NCBI GenBank assembly: GCA_041394365.1
Contig: JAWKIM010000010.1
Coordinates: forward strand, 318,025-382,024
DNA from: CAIXPF01 sp041394365
GTDB lineage: Bacteria; Actinomycetota; Acidimicrobiia; Acidimicrobiales; CAIXPF01
DNA length: 64,000 nt
Direction: 5' to 3'
Under the pieces are notes generated by a model. The model did not search any database. It worked only from the letters and a program-made list of their open reading frames with translations, and was not told the DNA's origin. Below are positions 19,996 through 28,377 of the stretch, in pieces. A program made the position numbers and the translations under genes. Numbering within the stretch: position 1 is the first letter of the stretch; every line of letters starts with the position of its first letter.

Positions 19996-20184
19996 TACCG
20001 CACGGTATGGAAGCCGGCGGGTCCGAGGGCCGTCCCGTCCCGCGAGCAAGATGGCGGCCGCCAACACGAGGCGCCAGCCGGCCATGGCGAATCCCACCCC
20101 GCCGGCGAGCCCCCACCTCGCCACCCGCACGCCTTCCGGTGCCGTGCAGTCGAACAACACGTGGGTGGGGCGCCGGGCGGTCAT
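19996..20184 (-). CDS. Possible small membrane protein
   Basis: Weak candidate of about 60 residues beginning MTARRPTHVLFDCTAPEG at ATG 20184, which overlaps the putative stop of the MaoC gene (20181-20183). It has one hydrophobic stretch (GGVGFAMAGWRLVLAAAILL). The literal frame runs on through the repeat arrays; another frame closes soon after at a TAG inside a TACCGnnCGGTA palindrome (19996-20007). It could equally be a readthrough artefact after the frameshifted MaoC gene. Confidence 0.3.
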
Positions 20185-21002
20185 CGTCGGCCTCGGCCAC
20201 CTGTCGCGGGCGGTAGATGGCGGTGTGGTCGATCAGCGCCACCGGCCGCTCGTCGGCGGTGACCACCAGATCGAGATCGACGAAGCGATGGCCCTTCTTC
20301 TCGTACTCGGCCCGCACCGAGCCCCGGGTCGCCACGTGGGCCCCGTCGGTGATGAGCCCGAGGTTGCGCACCGTGGAACCGACGTGGATCCACGGCCCCA
20401 GCCGCACGCTGGTCATTAGGATCCAGTTCGCGGTGCGCAGCACCCACCCGGATGGGCACACCGCGCTGCGGTACACCGACAGGCTTGGCCGTGCCACGCC
20501 GCCAGTGGCAACGCCTGCAGGTTTGTCGAAGTGGAAGTTGGCCTCCCAGGTGCCGCAGCACGCTGCCGGCGGTCAACGCCTGCGGCGCTGCCGGCGGGCG
20601 GGCCCTGGCTCGGGCATCGGCGCGGTCGGGTGGTCCGCCAACGACGGCACGGGGTGCGGTCCGTCGAGGGCAGCCGAGCCGCTGGCCACCACCGTGCCGG
20701 CCGGGTTGCGCAACGCCAGCGTCGCCCCGTCCCAGTCGACGCTCACCAGCCTCCTCGTCATAGGTGGCGCGGCGTAAGCGGGCGCTCATCGAACCTGCTC
20801 CAACCAGTCGTTGCCCCACTCCTGCACCGGGCCCTACGACAGGTAGGCGTACACATCGACACCGGGCACCAGACCGCCGGCGAAACCTCGAACTGCTGGC
20901 GACTCCGTCGTCGTGGATCTTGTTGTCCGAGTCGATCGCCGTGTTGAACGCCACGAGCTCGATGGGCTGCCGCTCTGGGGAACCTAGCGCCCGACCGGCC
21001 AT
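20181..21002 (-). CDS. MaoC/hotdog-fold dehydratase-like protein (frameshifted)
   Basis: Reconstructed across frames: IELVAFNTAIDSDNKIHDDG (hydratase-type Asp-x-Asn and Ile-His catalytic segment), GLVPGVDVYAYLS, EWGNDWLEQVR, LVSVDWDGATLALRNPAGTV, then a second hotdog half with PSLSVYRSAVCPSGWVLRTA, ITDGAHVATRGSVRAEYEKK and DERPVALIDHTAIYRP. The order and the double-hotdog length (about 275 aa) fit MaoC-like enoyl-CoA hydratase/acyl dehydratase proteins. At least four indels are needed, at about 20540-20620, 20745-20790, 20835 and 20895. ATG 21002 is the best start candidate. It is divergent from the methyltransferase. Confidence 0.65.
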   Translation of the reverse strand: MAGRALGSPERQPIELVAFNTAIDSDNKIHDDGVASSSRFRRRSGARCRCVRLPVVGPGAGVGQRLVGAGSMSARLRRATYDEEAGERRLGRGDAGVAQPGRHGGGQRLGCPRRTAPRAVVGGPPDRADARARARPPAAPQALTAGSVLRHLGGQLPLRQTCRRCHWRRGTAKPVGVPQRGVPIRVGAAHRELDPNDQRAAGAVDPRRFHGAQPRAHHRRGPRGDPGLGAGRVREEGPSLRRSRSGGHRRRAAGGADRPHRHLPPATGGRGRR

Positions 21003-21052
21003 CGGTGCCGCGGCGCTTGGGGTGGCGGCCCCGACGGCCACTGTCGGCTGTC

Positions 21053-22066
21053 GTGACAACGACAGCGGCGACCGCTGGCGAACGCCTCGGACAACACCCG
21101 CTCAGCGCCATCAGCACATCGGTCGCTGCACCGAGTCGGCTCTGCTGTGGGCCGCTCGACCTGCACGTGTTCACCCACGTCCACGCCGGCGCCGGCGACA
21201 ACGCCGCTTCGTCGAGTGCGGCATCTCGTTGCTCAACGCCGACCGCCTCGTCAGCTGCCTGCTGGCCCTCGACCTGCTGCGCTTCGACGATGCCGGGCGG
21301 CTGACCAACGCCGGACACCGACCGCTTCCTCGTCCGTGGCCAGGCTGGCTACGCGGGGCCGTGGATGCGCTTCACCTGCGGCGACGTGCCGGGGTGGATG
21401 AATCTCACCGAGTTGCTGCGCTCGCCTGAGCCCCCCAAACCGCTCGGTATACAGCGATCTCACCGGAGCAGGCCCGGAACTACCACCAGGCCACCTCGTC
21501 GATCGGGATGGGCGCCGGCCGACGTTTCTGCCGCAAGGTGGACCTCACCGGCCGCACGCACCTGCTCGATCTCGGCGGCGGCTCCGGGGCGTACTCGATC
21601 AACGCGTCAAGGCCTTCCCGGGCTGCGCGCCACCGTGTTCGACCTCCCGCCGGTCGTGGTGGTGACGGCCGAGTACCTCGACCAGCACGGTGTGAGCGAC
21701 CGGGTGGGCACCGTCGGCGGGGACTTCACCAGCGACCCGTTCCCCGATTGCGACGTCATCGTCATGGCCTCGAACCTGCCGATCTACGACGAGCCGACCA
21801 TCGGGGCCGTGGTGGCCAAGGCGTTCGACGCCCTCGAACCGGGCGGCGAGATGCACCTGGTGGGCGAGATGCTCGACGACGACGGCGTCGGCCCCCTCGA
21901 TGCGGCCCTGTGGGGCATGCAGGAGATCCTGTACCACTCCGGCGGCAAGGCGCACCGCCGCTCCCAGGTGCGCGGCTACTTCACCGACGCCGGCTTCGTG
22001 GACGTGGCCGAGGACGAGTTCGTCCCCGGCGTGCTCGTGCGGGTCAGCGGCCGCAAGCCGGCCTGA
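21053..22066 (+). CDS. SAM-dependent O-methyltransferase-like protein (frameshifted)
   Basis: Class I methyltransferase of the acetylserotonin/polyketide O-methyltransferase type. The N-terminal dimerisation/winged-helix part is spread over frames (ESALLW, LDLHVFTHVHAG, ISLLNADRLVSCLLALDLLR). From about 21500 the catalytic domain is coherent: LLDLGGGSGAYSI (SAM loop), ATVFDLPPVVVVTAEYL, GDFTSDPFPDCDVIVMASNL, LEPGGEMHLVGEMLDDDG. The C-terminus (AGFVDVAEDEFVPGVLVRV) is intact. The start is uncertain; GTG 21053 is the nearest plausible codon. Indels lie around 21100-21210, 21310-21460 and 21600. The acceptor molecule is unknown. Confidence 0.75.
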
Positions 22067-22094
22067 GCGCGGCCTGCGCCACGACGGTGAGACG

Positions 22095-22949
22095 GTGAGC
22101 GACGCCGCCCTGGTCGTGTGCCTGGGTGACCTCGTCGAGGACGTGGTGGTGTCGCCGGCCGGTCCCCTGCGGCGCGGCACCGACACCCCGGCCGTGGTGC
22201 AGCGCCGGCGCGGGGGCAGCGCCGCCAACGTCGCCGTCAACGTGGTGGCGGCCGGTGGCCGGGCCCGCTTCGTGGGGGCCGTGGGCGACGATCCCGCCGG
22301 CCGGCAGCTGGTGGCGGCGCTGCGGGCGGAAGGGGTGGAGGTCGCCGTGCAACGGCACGGCCGCACCGGCTCGGTGGTGGTGGTGCTCGACCCCGACGGC
22401 GAGCGGAGCTTCTACACCGACCGCGGTGCCTGCCCGACGCTGGCCCGGCTGCCCGGCGGGGCGCTGCGCGGCGCCGCCGCGCTGCACGTTCCCGCCTACA
22501 GCCTCGACGGCGAGCCGCTGGCCGGGCTGACCCGTCGCACCCTCGCCCGCGCCCGCCAGCTCGGCCTGTGCCGCAGCATCGACGCATCGTCGGTGGCGGT
22601 GCTGGAACGCCTCGGCGTGGGCGCCCTCGACGAGCTCGACGCCGACGTGTTGTTCGTCAACCCCGACGAAGCGGCGTGGTTCGGGCTGCACCAGCCCCGG
22701 GCCGGGCTGGTGGTCTACAAGGGCGGCAAGGGGCCCACGGTGGTGCTCGCCGCCGACGGGACCCGCCACGAGGTCGCCGCCGAGCCACCGGACCGCCTGG
22801 CCGACACCACCGGCGCCGGCGACGCCTTCGCCGCCGGGTTCCTGGTGGCCCATCTCGCCGGTGCCTCCCCCCGGGTGGCGGTGGCCGCCGGCCGCCGGCG
22901 CGCCCGGCACTGGCTGCGCGACCTCGGCGGCGCCGCCGGCGGTCCCTAG
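22095..22949 (+). CDS. psuK: PfkB family kinase, probable pseudouridine kinase
   Basis: Ribokinase-fold sugar/nucleoside kinase of 284 residues. PfkB signatures are visible: GGSAANVAVNVVAAGG near the N-terminus and DTTGAGDAFAAGFL with the catalytic base Asp near the C-terminus; VVLDPDGERSFYTDRGA lies between. The neighbour 11 bp downstream is pseudouridine-5'-phosphate glycosidase, so the likely reaction is ATP-dependent phosphorylation of pseudouridine to its 5'-phosphate. The kinase assignment rests mainly on that neighbour, since PfkB specificity is hard to read. GTG 22095 starts VSDAALVVCLGD. The tail (AGRRRARHWLRDLGG) could hide a small frame slip. Confidence 0.8.
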   Translation: MSDAALVVCLGDLVEDVVVSPAGPLRRGTDTPAVVQRRRGGSAANVAVNVVAAGGRARFVGAVGDDPAGRQLVAALRAEGVEVAVQRHGRTGSVVVVLDPDGERSFYTDRGACPTLARLPGGALRGAAALHVPAYSLDGEPLAGLTRRTLARARQLGLCRSIDASSVAVLERLGVGALDELDADVLFVNPDEAAWFGLHQPRAGLVVYKGGKGPTVVLAADGTRHEVAAEPPDRLADTTGAGDAFAAGFLVAHLAGASPRVAVAAGRRRARHWLRDLGGAAGGP

Positions 22950-22960
22950 CCTCGGCGGTG

Positions 22961-23857
22961 ATGCTCACGATCTCCCCCGAGGTGGCCGACGCGCTGGCGT
23001 CGAGCCGGCCCGTCGTCGCCCTCGAATCGACCGTCTTCTCCACGCTCGGGCTGCCCGCCCCGGCCAACGCCGAGGCCCTCCAGCGCTGCCTGGCCGCGGT
23101 GCGGCGCAACGGCGCGGTGCCGGCGCTCACCGCGGTGCTCGACGGCCGACCCTGCGTCGGGGTTGCCGAAGGCGACCACGAGCGCATCCTCGGCGGTTCG
23201 GCCAAGGTCGCCGAGCGGGACCTCGGGGTGGCGGTCGGCCTCGGCTGGGAGGTGGGTTGCACCACCGTGTCGGCGTCGGTGGCGTTGGCGGCGGCCGCCG
23301 GTGTGGCCACCTTCGCCACGGGCGGCATCGGCGGGGTGCACCGCGGCGTGGAGCTCACCGGCGACGTGTCGGCCGACCTCGACGCGCTGGCCCGCCACCG
23401 GGTCGTCACGGTCAGCGCCGGGGCCAAGGCGTTCCTCGACCTGGCCCGCACGCTGGAGGACCTCGAGACCCGCAGCGTGCCCGTGCTGGGCTTCGCCACC
23501 GACGACTTCCCGGCGTTCTACGCCCGTTCGTCGGGCCTGCGGGTGCCGCATCGGGTCGAGGGGGCGGCTGCGGTGGCGGCGGTGGCCCGGGCCCGTTGGG
23601 CGCTCGGGGGCGGTGGCCTGCTGGTGGCCAACCCGATCCCCGTTGCCGACGAGCTGCCCGAGGAGGCCGACGCCCTCGCCGATGCGCTCGCCGCGGCCGA
23701 GGCGGCCGGGGTGCGGGGTGCGGCGGTGACCCCGTTCGTGCTCGGCCGCATCGCCGAGGCGACCGAGGGGCGTTCGGTCCCCGCCAACCTGGCGCTGGCC
23801 GAGCACAACGCCGCCGTGGCCGCCACGATCGCGGTCGAGCTGGCCCGCCTCGCCTGA
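22961..23857 (+). CDS. psuG: Pseudouridine-5'-phosphate glycosidase
   Basis: 298 residues, the usual family length. PsuG cleaves the C-glycosidic bond of pseudouridine 5'-phosphate to ribose 5-phosphate and uracil. Family landmarks: VVALESTVFSTLGLPAPANA (Glu of the active site), TVSASVALAAAAGVATFATG, TGGIGGVHRGVE, TVSAGAKAFLDLARTLE (the Schiff-base Lys region), ATDDFPAFYARSSG, VANPIPVADELP and ALAEHNAAVAATIA. ATG 22961 (a GTG lies just before). Together with the kinase it forms a pseudouridine salvage pair, presumably for RNA-derived pseudouridine. Confidence 0.93.
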   Translation: MLTISPEVADALASSRPVVALESTVFSTLGLPAPANAEALQRCLAAVRRNGAVPALTAVLDGRPCVGVAEGDHERILGGSAKVAERDLGVAVGLGWEVGCTTVSASVALAAAAGVATFATGGIGGVHRGVELTGDVSADLDALARHRVVTVSAGAKAFLDLARTLEDLETRSVPVLGFATDDFPAFYARSSGLRVPHRVEGAAAVAAVARARWALGGGGLLVANPIPVADELPEEADALADALAAAEAAGVRGAAVTPFVLGRIAEATEGRSVPANLALAEHNAAVAATIAVELARLA

Positions 23858-23872
23858 TCGGCTTGCCCTCAC

Positions 23873-24604
23873 TCAGCCGATGAAGGCGCTCATCGCCGCC
23901 GACACCGCGGCGGTCACCAGCAGGGCGAGCACCAGGGGCCGGAACCGGTCCGGGGCGAGGCGCCGGCCGGCCCGCCGTCCGACCGCGGCACCGAGCAGCA
24001 ACATCGGCGGGCCCAGGGCGGCGTAGGCCAGCACCGTCGTCGTGTACCGGCCCGAGGCGGCGAACAGGGCGTTGGCCACCAGCGAGCTGGCGGCGAACAC
24101 CGTCGAGATGGTGCCCCGGAACGCCTCCGGCTCGAGGCCGCGCGCCTGCAACGCCAGCACCAGCGGCGGCCCGTTCGTGCTCACCGACGTGTTGAGCACC
24201 CCGCTCACGAACCCGGCGGCCAACTCGACCCGCGGTCCCGCCTCACCCAGCCGCCAGCCCCGGGCCAGCACCACCACGAAGCAAAGCACCGCAGCGGCGA
24301 TGATCACCTGCAGGGTGCGCGCCGGCACCACCACCAGCACCACCAGACCGAGCGGCATGCCCGCCACCGCGCCGACCAGCAGCCACCGGGTCAGGTCCCA
24401 CCGTACCGACCGGTAGGTACGGGCGAGCAGGTTGAACGAGGCCAGCGCACCTACCAGGGTGGACAGGGCCACCGCGTCCTTGGCGTCGATCACCAGCGTC
24501 AGCAGCGGCATGGACAGCAGGGCGAAGCCGAACCCGGTCACCGCCTGCACGGTCGACGCCACCAGCAACGCCGCCGCCAGCCCGACGATGACCACGGCCT
24601 GCAC
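23873..24604 (-). CDS. TauE/SafE family anion exporter
   Basis: Integral membrane protein of 243 residues with seven to eight hydrophobic helices. Features of the family: STVQAVTGFGFALLSMPLL in the first repeat and GFVSGVLNTSVSTNGPPLVL opening the second. TauE/SafE proteins export sulfite, sulfoacetate or similar anions; the substrate is not readable here. GTG 24604 (VQAVVIVGLAAALLVAST) gives a normal start with the first helix at the N-terminus. It converges on psuG (15 bp) and diverges from the TIGR03084 gene (100 bp between starts). Confidence 0.87.
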   Translation of the reverse strand: MQAVVIVGLAAALLVASTVQAVTGFGFALLSMPLLTLVIDAKDAVALSTLVGALASFNLLARTYRSVRWDLTRWLLVGAVAGMPLGLVVLVVVPARTLQVIIAAAVLCFVVVLARGWRLGEAGPRVELAAGFVSGVLNTSVSTNGPPLVLALQARGLEPEAFRGTISTVFAASSLVANALFAASGRYTTTVLAYAALGPPMLLLGAAVGRRAGRRLAPDRFRPLVLALLVTAAVSAAMSAFIG

Positions 24605-24704
24605 CGGCGAATCGTGCCAGCCCGGACACGGCCGGCACCAACCGCACCCCGGCCCGGCGGGTGAGGTCTGCGGTGGCCGGTGCCGGTCTGGAAGAATGCC
24701 CGCC

Positions 24705-25484
24705 GTGAGCGCCGACATGGACCCCATCTGCAACGACCTCGCCGCCGAGCACGCCGCGCTCGACGCCATCGTGGCCGACCTGACGGAACAGCAGTGGGCC
24801 ACGCCCACCCCGGCGTCGGGTTGGGACGTGCGGGACACGATCGTGCACATCGTGCAGGCCGACGAAGCCGGCTACCTCGCGGTGGCCGACCCCGAGCGCT
24901 TCGAGCAGGCCAAGGGCGAGGTCATGAAGGGCGGCCTCGATGCGTTCGGCTCGGGCCGGGGCCGCAGCGGGGCCGAGACCCTGGCCTGGTGGCGCGACAC
25001 CCGTCAGAAGATGCTCGACGCCTTCCGTCCGCTCGGGGCGAAGGACCGCATCCCGTGGTTCGGGCCGTCGATGAGCGCCCTGTCCTTCGCCACCGCCCGG
25101 CTGATGGAGACCTGGTCGCACGGCCAGGATGTGGCCACCGCGCTCGGCCGGCCCATCGCCCCCACCGACCGGCTGCGCCACGTGGCCCACATCGGGGTGA
25201 CCACCCGGGGCTGGTCCTACGCCAACCGGGGCCGGCAGGCGCCCGACGTCCCGGTGCGGGTCGAGCTGTTGGCGCCCTCGGGCGACACCTGGCGCTGGGG
25301 CCCCGACGATGCCGTCGAGGTGGTGCGCGGCGACGCGCTCGACTTCTGCCTGGTCGTGACCCAGCGGGTGCCGGTGGGGGCCACGAAGCTGCAGACCGAG
25401 GGCGGGGCCGCCGCCGAGTGGTTGGCGTTGGCCCAGGCGTTCGCCGGTCCGCCGACCATCACCGAAGCGACCCGGGCCGGCTGA
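24705..25484 (+). CDS. TIGR03084 family / DinB-like metal-binding protein
   Basis: 259 residues starting VSADMDPICNDLAAEHAALD at GTG 24705 (ATG 24717 is an alternative). It has the DinB/maleylpyruvate-isomerase-like helical bundle with putative metal-binding His residues in VRDTIVHIVQADE and LMETWSHGQDVA, and a C-terminal domain with TRGWSYANRGRQAPDVPVRV typical of TIGR03084. Relatives include mycothiol-dependent enzymes, which fits an actinobacterium. The reaction is unknown. Confidence 0.85.
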   Translation: MSADMDPICNDLAAEHAALDAIVADLTEQQWATPTPASGWDVRDTIVHIVQADEAGYLAVADPERFEQAKGEVMKGGLDAFGSGRGRSGAETLAWWRDTRQKMLDAFRPLGAKDRIPWFGPSMSALSFATARLMETWSHGQDVATALGRPIAPTDRLRHVAHIGVTTRGWSYANRGRQAPDVPVRVELLAPSGDTWRWGPDDAVEVVRGDALDFCLVVTQRVPVGATKLQTEGGAAAEWLALAQAFAGPPTITEATRAG

Positions 25485-25523
25485 GCGACGCCCCGCCCGG
25501 GGCGCCGACCCGGGATCGTTCGG

Positions 25524-27185
25524 TCACGAACGACCGTCGTAGGTGTAGGACGCCCCCGGGTTCCACAACAGGAAGCCGTGGGCGCCCACCTCACCGGCGG
25601 CGCGCACCTGGGCCGCCACCTCGGCGGCGCCGTAGGTGTAGCCGTCGAGGGAGAAGTCCTGCAGCCACGGCACCAGCACCGCCGGGTGGCCGGCCATCAC
25701 CTGGTTGAAGTCCTGCAACGAGCACCGGACGATGGCGTACGGATCGCCGTTGGGATCGGCCACGCCGCACTCCCCCGGCACGTAGTGCGACGGGTACACC
25801 ATCGGCGCCACGTAGTCGACGACGGCGGCCATGCGGTCCACCGGCTGGCCGATGTTCTCCGGCCGGGTGGCGGCGATGCCGAACACCGAGGCGCCCTGGT
25901 ACACCCCGAGCGGCCGCAGCTCGGCCCGGGCCTCCTCGAGGAACTGCACCATCACGTCGCCGGTGGTGCGCTCGGTGCCGGTCAGGCCCGGCACCACCAT
26001 CTCGGAGGGATCGCCCTCGGGACGGCGGACGTAGTCCCACAGGATCTCATCGAAGCCCAACCCGGCCGCTTCCACGGCGAGATCGAGGTTGTAGCGGCGC
26101 ACGGCCGGTTCGGCGTAGTTCGTGAACCCACCGTAGGCATCGAGGCGGGAGCCGTCGGGGTGCTGCAGCACCCAGGTGCGGTTGCCGCTCGCCCAGGCCC
26201 AGTCGGCGAGCACCGGGTCGCGGAAGGCGACGATGCGGCCGATGACCCGCACGCCACGTCGGTGCAGTTCCTCGATGGCGGCGCGGGGCTCGTAGTAGGC
26301 CTGCACCGCCCCGCTCTGGCGGGCCAGCGGCACCTGCGAGTCGTAGCCGATCAACCCGCTCTCGTCCTTGATGTCGAGCTGCACGGTGTTGATGACACCG
26401 CGATCGACCAGCTCCAGGAACGGCTCGCGGACCTCGGGCGAGGACCAACCGGCGGCGGTGATGTGGGCGGCCCTCGTGTCGGCCGGGTAGGCGGTGGGCA
26501 CGACGACGGGCAGGCGGTGCTGGTTGCCGGCGGCATCGGTGGCGATCAGCTCGACGGTGGCAGCCGGTGGGCGTTCGAGCGTCACCTGGAACCGCCCGGC
26601 CGGAGCGTCGTCCACCCTGAACGGGGTGCCGGACGGATCGGCCAGCTCGACGGTGGCGCCGGGCTCCACCGATCCGGTGAGGACCACGGGCCGGTCGAGG
26701 GGTGCCGGGGCCACGGCCGGCTCGAGGGCCAGCGCGGGCGGTTGGTCGTCGATCACCACGGTCCAGCGCCCGACGGTGGCGCCGAAGGGGAACGTCCGAT
26801 CCACCGACACCGCCAACTCGTAGGCGCCCTCGGGCAGGCCGGCGGGCAACGTCAGGTGGATCTCGTCGCCGTCGCGCTGCGCCGTGCCCACCGAGACCCC
26901 GGCCAGCTGGGCGTGTGCCGCGCCGCCGCCGTGCACGGTGAAGCGCAGCGGGTTGTCGGGCGCCACCGTGGAGCCGAACGCGAGCCGGCTGCCCTCCACG
27001 ATGCGCAGCTCCACCTGCGTGGCCTGCCACAGCAGGACCAGCGCGGCGGCGGCCGCGACGAGCACCAGCAGCCGCAGCACCCGGGACACCGGCCGCCGCG
27101 ACCAGGTGCGGTACCACGCCCCGGGGGTGCGACGCCGACGGCGCTCGAGCTGCAACGGGGCCCGGGTGAGATCGACGGCGAGCAC
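25524..27185 (-). CDS. Putative glycoside hydrolase (DUF4015-like), membrane-anchored
   Basis: About 553 residues from GTG 27185; longer starts up to about 27290 cannot be excluded. An N-terminal cytoplasmic basic segment leads to one membrane helix (LRLLVLVAAAAALVLLWQAT), then two Ig-like modules (LRFTVHGGGAAHAQLAGVSV; PVVLTGSVEPGATVELADPS). The C-terminal 330 residues are a TIM-barrel of the putative glycoside hydrolase family: HITAAGWSSPEVREPFLELV, INTVQLDIKDESGLIGYDS, YEPRAAIEELHRRGVRVIGR, LGFDEILWDYVRRPEGDP, YVAPMVYPSHYVPGECG and AHGFLLWNPGASYTYDG. It likely acts on cell-envelope or extracellular polysaccharide; the substrate is unknown. Confidence 0.82.
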   Translation of the reverse strand: MLAVDLTRAPLQLERRRRRTPGAWYRTWSRRPVSRVLRLLVLVAAAAALVLLWQATQVELRIVEGSRLAFGSTVAPDNPLRFTVHGGGAAHAQLAGVSVGTAQRDGDEIHLTLPAGLPEGAYELAVSVDRTFPFGATVGRWTVVIDDQPPALALEPAVAPAPLDRPVVLTGSVEPGATVELADPSGTPFRVDDAPAGRFQVTLERPPAATVELIATDAAGNQHRLPVVVPTAYPADTRAAHITAAGWSSPEVREPFLELVDRGVINTVQLDIKDESGLIGYDSQVPLARQSGAVQAYYEPRAAIEELHRRGVRVIGRIVAFRDPVLADWAWASGNRTWVLQHPDGSRLDAYGGFTNYAEPAVRRYNLDLAVEAAGLGFDEILWDYVRRPEGDPSEMVVPGLTGTERTTGDVMVQFLEEARAELRPLGVYQGASVFGIAATRPENIGQPVDRMAAVVDYVAPMVYPSHYVPGECGVADPNGDPYAIVRCSLQDFNQVMAGHPAVLVPWLQDFSLDGYTYGAAEVAAQVRAAGEVGAHGFLLWNPGASYTYDGRS

Positions 27186-27381
27186 CGGCCTCGACCGGCC
27201 TCGTTCGCCGCGCGTGGAGGACCGGCGTCGCCGCGCGCCAGGGATCTCCAACAGTGGTGAGGCCAACTCCGCTCCCCCGAACCGCCTGTGCGCCGGGAGT
27301 CTACCGCCGCGGACGGTGCGGAGGGCCAGCGCCGCACTCCGGCGAGGCCCTGCCCCCTCAGGTCCCGTAGGCTGAAGTCCC

Positions 27382-27678
27382 ATGCGGGTTTGGATCGACC
27401 AGGATCTGTGCACGGGCGACGGCATCTGCACCGACCACTGCCCCGAGGTGTTCGTGATCCTGGAGGACGGCATCGCCTACGTGCGTCAGGACGGTCTCGC
27501 GCTCAACGATCCCGGCGGCTCGCAGTCCCTGGCGCAGGTCCCGGAACGCTTCGAGCAGGTGGTGGTCGAGTGCTCCGAGCAGTGTCCCGGTGAGTGCATC
27601 TTCGTCGAGGCCGATCCCGAGTTGCTCGTTGCCGTCGGCGCCGGGCCGGCGGACACCATCCGCATCATCCCCGACTGA
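27382..27678 (+). CDS. Ferredoxin, 3Fe-4S type
   Basis: 98-residue acidic electron carrier. Cysteines lie at positions 10, 16, 20, 64, 68 and 72 (CTGDGICTDHCP and CSEQCPGEC). CxxxxxC...CP is the pattern of actinobacterial [3Fe-4S] ferredoxins that feed electrons to cytochrome P450s. The length is longer than the usual 63-70 residues because of a middle insertion and a short C-terminal extension (TIRIIPD). No P450 or reductase lies in the window. ATG 27382. The stop is followed immediately by a tandem repeat of the gene's last 20 bp. Confidence 0.85.
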   Translation: MRVWIDQDLCTGDGICTDHCPEVFVILEDGIAYVRQDGLALNDPGGSQSLAQVPERFEQVVVECSEQCPGECIFVEADPELLVAVGAGPADTIRIIPD

Positions 27679-27775
27679 TCGCCTTCATCCCCGACTGCTC
27701 GCCTTCATCCCCGACTGCTCGCTTTCAGCGCCGGCTGCTCGGAATCAGCCCCGAGCGCTCGCCCTTCGCCGCTCG
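27659..27775 (+). repeat. 20-bp tandem repeat anchored on a stop codon
   Basis: The last 20 bp of the ferredoxin gene (27659-27678, ending CATCCCCGACTGA) are followed by TCGCCTTCATCCCCGACTGC at 27679-27698 and 27699-27718, then diverging copies at 27719-27738 and 27739-27758 and a partial one. In the downstream copies the stop TGA has become TGC. The array also forms the leader region of the lemA-like gene. Confidence 0.85.
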
Positions 27776-27849
27776 TTCGATCGGCGGTGCGGCCCTGCAT
27801 CGGGCGGATGGCGCCGATCGGGCGGCCCCGCCGAGCAGACTGTCCGACG

Positions 27850-28377
27850 ATGATCGTGGCACTCGTCCTCGTCGCCGTCGTGGTGGCCGTGGTCGCGGTG
27901 GCCGTCGTCGGGTTCAACCGCCTGCAGCGGGCCCGGCAGGCGGTGGCCGAGGCCTGGGCCCAGGTCGACACCCAGCTGCAGCGCCGCTACGACCTCGTCG
28001 GCGCCCTCAACGAGGTGGTGGCCGCCGCGGCCCGCCACGAGCGGGTGGCGCTGGTGGCGGCGGTGGAGGCCCGTGGCGTCGAGGAGCGGGACCGGGCCGA
28101 GCGGCAGGTGCAGGGTGCCGAGGCCGCGCTGTTGGCGATGGCGGAGGCCAACCCGCAGCTGCGCACCGATGAGATCTTCCGCTCCCTGCACGAGCAGCTG
28201 GTGCGCACCGAGGACGACGTGGCCGCCGCCCGGCGGTACTACAACGGACGGGTGCGGTTGCTGAACACGACCCGTGAGACCTTCCCGTGGCTGCTGCTCG
28301 CCGGTCCGCTCGGCGTGGCCCCGGCCCGGTACTTCCAGGTGGATCTGGACGAGGCGGTGGTGCCCGGTGTGCGCTGA
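27850..28377 (+). CDS. LemA family protein
   Basis: 175 residues with an N-terminal membrane anchor (VLVAVVVAVVAVAVVGF) and a coiled four-helix LemA body: QAVAEAWAQVDTQLQRRYDL, LVGALNEVVAAAARHE, VRTEDDVAAARRYYNGRVRL and PWLLLAGPLG. LemA proteins commonly pair with DUF2207 membrane proteins, as here, where the genes overlap by 11 nt. The role is probably at the cell envelope; the molecular function is not established. ATG 27850. Confidence 0.9.
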   Translation: MIVALVLVAVVVAVVAVAVVGFNRLQRARQAVAEAWAQVDTQLQRRYDLVGALNEVVAAAARHERVALVAAVEARGVEERDRAERQVQGAEAALLAMAEANPQLRTDEIFRSLHEQLVRTEDDVAAARRYYNGRVRLLNTTRETFPWLLLAGPLGVAPARYFQVDLDEAVVPGVR

